Shown one piece after another: positions 61,487-64,000 of a DNA stretch of 64,000 bases. The stretch lies in NCBI GenBank assembly GCA_047602465.1, contig JASGHF010000001.1, positions 744,001 through 808,000 on the forward strand, in the 5' to 3' direction. The position numbers and the translations under genes are program-made. Below the pieces are notes generated by a model. It was given only the letters and a program-made list of their open reading frames with translations. It was not told where the DNA came from and did no database searches. How positions within the stretch are numbered: position 1 is the first letter of the stretch; each line of letters starts with the position of its first letter. This DNA comes from JADZAI01 sp047602465. GTDB lineage: Bacteria > Pseudomonadota > Alphaproteobacteria > Micropepsales > Micropepsaceae.

Positions 61487-62842
61487 TTACGAGATCATCT
61501 CTTCCCGGATCGTGCGGCGCGCCATCCAGAAGCAGATGAAGGCGATGACGCCGGCGCAGGCCGAGATGATGAGCGCCCAGCGGAGGCCCTCGGCCTTGCC
61601 GTAGCCCATGCCCTCGTTGAGGAAGTCGCTGAGCGCGCCGACCGCCAGCGGGCCGAGACCCAGGCCGATGAGGTTGATGACGAAAAGCAGGATCGCCGCC
61701 GTCACCGCGCGCATATGGGCCGGGGCGATGCTCTGCGCCGTCGCATAGACCGGCCCGTACCAGAGCGTGCCGAGGATCGCGGTAATCGCGAAGATCGGAA
61801 TGGCGATGGCGGCGGACGGGGCGAGCATCGCCAGGATGAAGATCGGGATGACCAGCAGCGAGGCCCAGCCGGGGATGCCCATCCAGTGGCGATAGTCGAT
61901 GCGGCCGTATTTGTCGGCGATGCGGCCGCCCAGCAGCGTGCCGAGAATGCCGCCGAGGCCGGCGATGACCCCAAGGAAGATCGAGAGGAAGCCGAGCGAA
62001 CCCATGCCGACGGCGTCGGCCATCGACTTGATCTCCTCGCCATGGGTGCGGAGGAAGAACGAGGCCGTGAACGGCGCGTGGCCATAGCCGATGAACGCCT
62101 TGATGGAGGCGGCGAAGGCGACATACCAGAAGGTCTTCTTCGACCAGAGGAAACGCAGCACCTCGCCCACCGTCGCGGTGCCGGCGGCGGCGGCGGCCTT
62201 GATCTGGTCGGCGGTCTGCCTGGTGCGCGGCTCAACCAGCGTGAAGAAGGCGAGCGCGGCGAGGATGAGACCCGGCGCGCCGCAGACGACGAACGCCCAG
62301 CGCCAGCCGAACGCATCCGCCAGCGTGCCGCCCGCGATGGTGCCGAGAACCGCGCCGATGGGTACGCCCAGCGAGTAGAACGCCAGAGCCGAGGCGCGCT
62401 TTTCCTTCGGGTACATATCCGAGATGAGCGAGTGGGCGGGCGGCGTGCAGCCGGCTTCGCCGACGCCCACGCCGATGCGGGCGAGGACGAGCTGGGTGTA
62501 GTTCTGGGCGATGCCGGAGAGCGCGGTGAAGCCGCTCCACACGGCCAGCGCCGCCGCGATGATGCGCGGCCGGTGCGAACGGTCGGCATAGCGGGCGATG
62601 GGAATGCCCAGCACCGTGTAGAAGATCGCGAAGGCGAGGCCTGTCATCAGGCCCAGCTGCTTGTCGCTGAGATGCAGCTCGAGCTTGATCGGCTCGGCCA
62701 GAATGTTGATGACCTGACGGTCGATGAAATTCAGGATGTAGATGAGGAGCAGCATCCACATCGCATAGCGGCGCTGGGTATCGGAGACTGGCATCGGCCC
62801 ACCGGCGGCGGCGGCGGGCCGCGCGATCGCGCTGTCCGTCAT
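61487..62842 (-). CDS. MFS transporter (spinster-like)
   Basis: A 451-residue transporter with 12 predicted helices. It starts YAMWMLLLIYILNFIDRQVINILAEPI, has ARYADRSHRPRI between helices 2 and 3 (the MFS A-motif), GVGVGEAGCTPPAHSLISDMYP, and the duplicated DKYGR in the middle. The family is common in organisms rich in TonB receptors. GGGAGGA precedes the ATG at 62842. The divergent FAD monooxygenase (126 bp away) suggests uptake of an aromatic or related substrate. Confidence 0.93.
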   Translation of the reverse strand: MTDSAIARPAAAAGGPMPVSDTQRRYAMWMLLLIYILNFIDRQVINILAEPIKLELHLSDKQLGLMTGLAFAIFYTVLGIPIARYADRSHRPRIIAAALAVWSGFTALSGIAQNYTQLVLARIGVGVGEAGCTPPAHSLISDMYPKEKRASALAFYSLGVPIGAVLGTIAGGTLADAFGWRWAFVVCGAPGLILAALAFFTLVEPRTRQTADQIKAAAAAGTATVGEVLRFLWSKKTFWYVAFAASIKAFIGYGHAPFTASFFLRTHGEEIKSMADAVGMGSLGFLSIFLGVIAGLGGILGTLLGGRIADKYGRIDYRHWMGIPGWASLLVIPIFILAMLAPSAAIAIPIFAITAILGTLWYGPVYATAQSIAPAHMRAVTAAILLFVINLIGLGLGPLAVGALSDFLNEGMGYGKAEGLRWALIISACAGVIAFICFWMARRTIREEMIS

Positions 62843-62967
62843 CAAAATCCTCCCGTCGGCGTCTGACGCGCCTGATGACGGGAGTGTCAGGGCGCGGCGC
62901 AGGACGCGCAAGTCTGAATCGACATGCGGCCACTTCACGCGGGGTTTTGCGTGCTATCTCTTCGCGC

Positions 62968-64000
62968 ATGCGAGGGGGACTCGATATCGCGATCGCAGGT
63001 GCGGGCGTGGCCGGATTGGCGGCGGCGATCATGCTGACCCGCGCCGGGCATCGTGTGACCGTCTATGAGCGGTTCGCGCAGTCGCGGCCTATCGGATCAG
63101 GGCTGATGATCCAGCCGGTGGGGCTGGCGGCGCTGGAGCGGCTGGGTCTGAGAGGCGAGATCGAGGCGCGCGGCGCACGCATAGCCGGGATCGAGGGTTA
63201 TACCGCGCGCGGCACGACGGTGTTCGATATCGGCTACGGCGAACTTGACGCCGGCCTCTACGCCGTCGCGGTGCATCGTGCAGCGCTGCAGGGCGTGCTG
63301 TGGCGCGCGTTCGAGGCGAGCGGCGCTGCGTTCGTGGCGGCACGGCCTGCAGTGACGATCGGGACGATGCCGGACGGGCGGGCGCAGTTCGCGTTCGAGG
63401 ACGGCGAACGGTCGCCGCCGGCCGATCTGGTGATCGACGCCTCGGGGGCGCGGTCGGCATTGCGTGGCGCAGTGACGGAACGCGCGCCGCGTGCGTTCAC
63501 CTATGGCGCGGTGTGGGCGACGGTGCCGGACCCGGGCGTTGCGCCGGAGAAGCTGGCGCAGCGCTATATCGGTGCGCATGTGATGCTGGGCGTTCTGCCC
63601 CTCGGCGCCATCGATCCAGGCGGCCCTGCCGTCGCGGCGCTGTTCTGGAGCCTCAAGACGGCGGCGCATGAGGCATGGCGCGGACGGTTCGAAGGCTGGC
63701 GCGGCGAGGCCGCAGCGCTCTGGCCCGCGTTGCGGCCATGTCTTGAAAGCCTGAACGGACCGGACGATTTTGCGCTGGCGCATTATCACCACATCACCAT
63801 ACCGACGCCGTGGCGCGGGCCGGTGGTGCTGATCGGTGACAGCGCGCATTGCACCTCTCCGCAGCTTGGTCAGGGCGCCAATCACGGATTGCTGGATGCG
63901 GTCGTCTTGGCGGACGCCATCGCTGCCGCCGGGAATGTGCCGGGGGCGCTGGCGCTCTATGCCAACGCGCGGCGGCGGCAGGTCTGGTTCTATCAGCGGG
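62968..64000 (+). CDS. FAD-dependent monooxygenase (PHBH fold), 3' end beyond window
   Basis: About 344 codons of a flavoprotein hydroxylase run open to the window edge. DIAIAGAGVAGLAAAIMLTRAGH is the ADP-binding GxGxxG, followed by the Glu of VYERF; then LVIDASGARSALR (the DG-like motif), and GDSAHCTSPQLGQGANHGLLDAV (FAD-binding GD motif). Family members hydroxylate aromatics such as salicylate or nicotinate derivatives. It is divergent from the MFS gene. The product length and the last residues cannot be known here. Confidence 0.9.
   Translation, partial: MRGGLDIAIAGAGVAGLAAAIMLTRAGHRVTVYERFAQSRPIGSGLMIQPVGLAALERLGLRGEIEARGARIAGIEGYTARGTTVFDIGYGELDAGLYAVAVHRAALQGVLWRAFEASGAAFVAARPAVTIGTMPDGRAQFAFEDGERSPPADLVIDASGARSALRGAVTERAPRAFTYGAVWATVPDPGVAPEKLAQRYIGAHVMLGVLPLGAIDPGGPAVAALFWSLKTAAHEAWRGRFEGWRGEAAALWPALRPCLESLNGPDDFALAHYHHITIPTPWRGPVVLIGDSAHCTSPQLGQGANHGLLDAVVLADAIAAAGNVPGALALYANARRRQVWFYQR

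Overview
The window is a high-GC chromosomal segment of an alphaproteobacterium. The signs are a LexA box of the GAAC-N7-GAAC type in front of recX, an HWE-family histidine kinase with a single-domain response regulator, a TonB-dependent receptor with an SsrA-like secreted leader, short palindromic repeats of the kind scattered through alphaproteobacterial genomes (the 'atggccggg...cccggccat' type), and very compact gene packing with many ATGA start/stop overlaps. The order cannot be fixed from sequence alone; nothing here marks a plasmid or a complete prophage.

Layout. 1-8.9 kb: panB, a beta-barrel-like outer membrane protein, a small lipoprotein, the coupled pair recQ-ddpX, a DUF72 protein, a ceramidase-like membrane protein, and a divergent thpR/recX pair sharing one SOS box. 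Next come a pyridoxamine-phosphate-oxidase-like gene broken by a 49-bp palindromic element and a DUF2200 gene. 9.0-11.5 kb: a lower-GC accessory insert beside the 3' end of guaA, holding an XRE regulator and a protein built of two tandem ParB/DGQHR-type units, plus a 480-bp AT-rich non-coding stretch. 11.5-21.7 kb: housekeeping genes (guaA, an RsmB-type rRNA methyltransferase, a TonB receptor, guaB, a GFA-family protein, rlmE-ppx/gppA and tRNA-Gln). 21.8-30.4 kb: tex, a membrane histidine kinase, two coupled secreted proteins of unknown function, a TMTC-like membrane TPR protein and a GYF_2-domain protein. 30.4-33.9 kb: a DesK/DesR-type two-component system coupled to an ABC-2 exporter. 33.9-43 kb: small secreted protein, SDR, VOC protein, a secreted transglutaminase-fold protein facing a possible permuted-papain protein, a DbpA-domain DEAD-box helicase, DUF3297 and a striking secreted Tyr/Asp- and Glu/Pro-rich repeat protein. 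43-49.3 kb: an Fe(II)/2OG oxygenase, fhs, an M3 peptidase and an AraC regulator.

49.4-56.9 kb is the most coherent metabolic locus. rutABC (oxidative pyrimidine ring opening) runs towards a four-gene operon read the other way: nucleoside hydrolase, ribokinase, an isopenicillin-N-synthase-type Fe(II)/2OG dioxygenase and a SnoaL-like protein, each overlapping the next by 4 bp. Together they suggest a path from nucleosides to ribose-5-phosphate and free base, with the pyrimidine ring then opened by Rut enzymes; the oxygenase and SnoaL protein are unexplained members.

57-64 kb: a MaoC hydratase/CitE-like lyase pair, an HWE kinase with its receiver, pirin-GNAT, an MFS transporter and a divergent FAD monooxygenase that runs off the window. 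Several palindromic repeats and at least four good intrinsic terminators are recorded. I see no CRISPR array, transposase or integrase.
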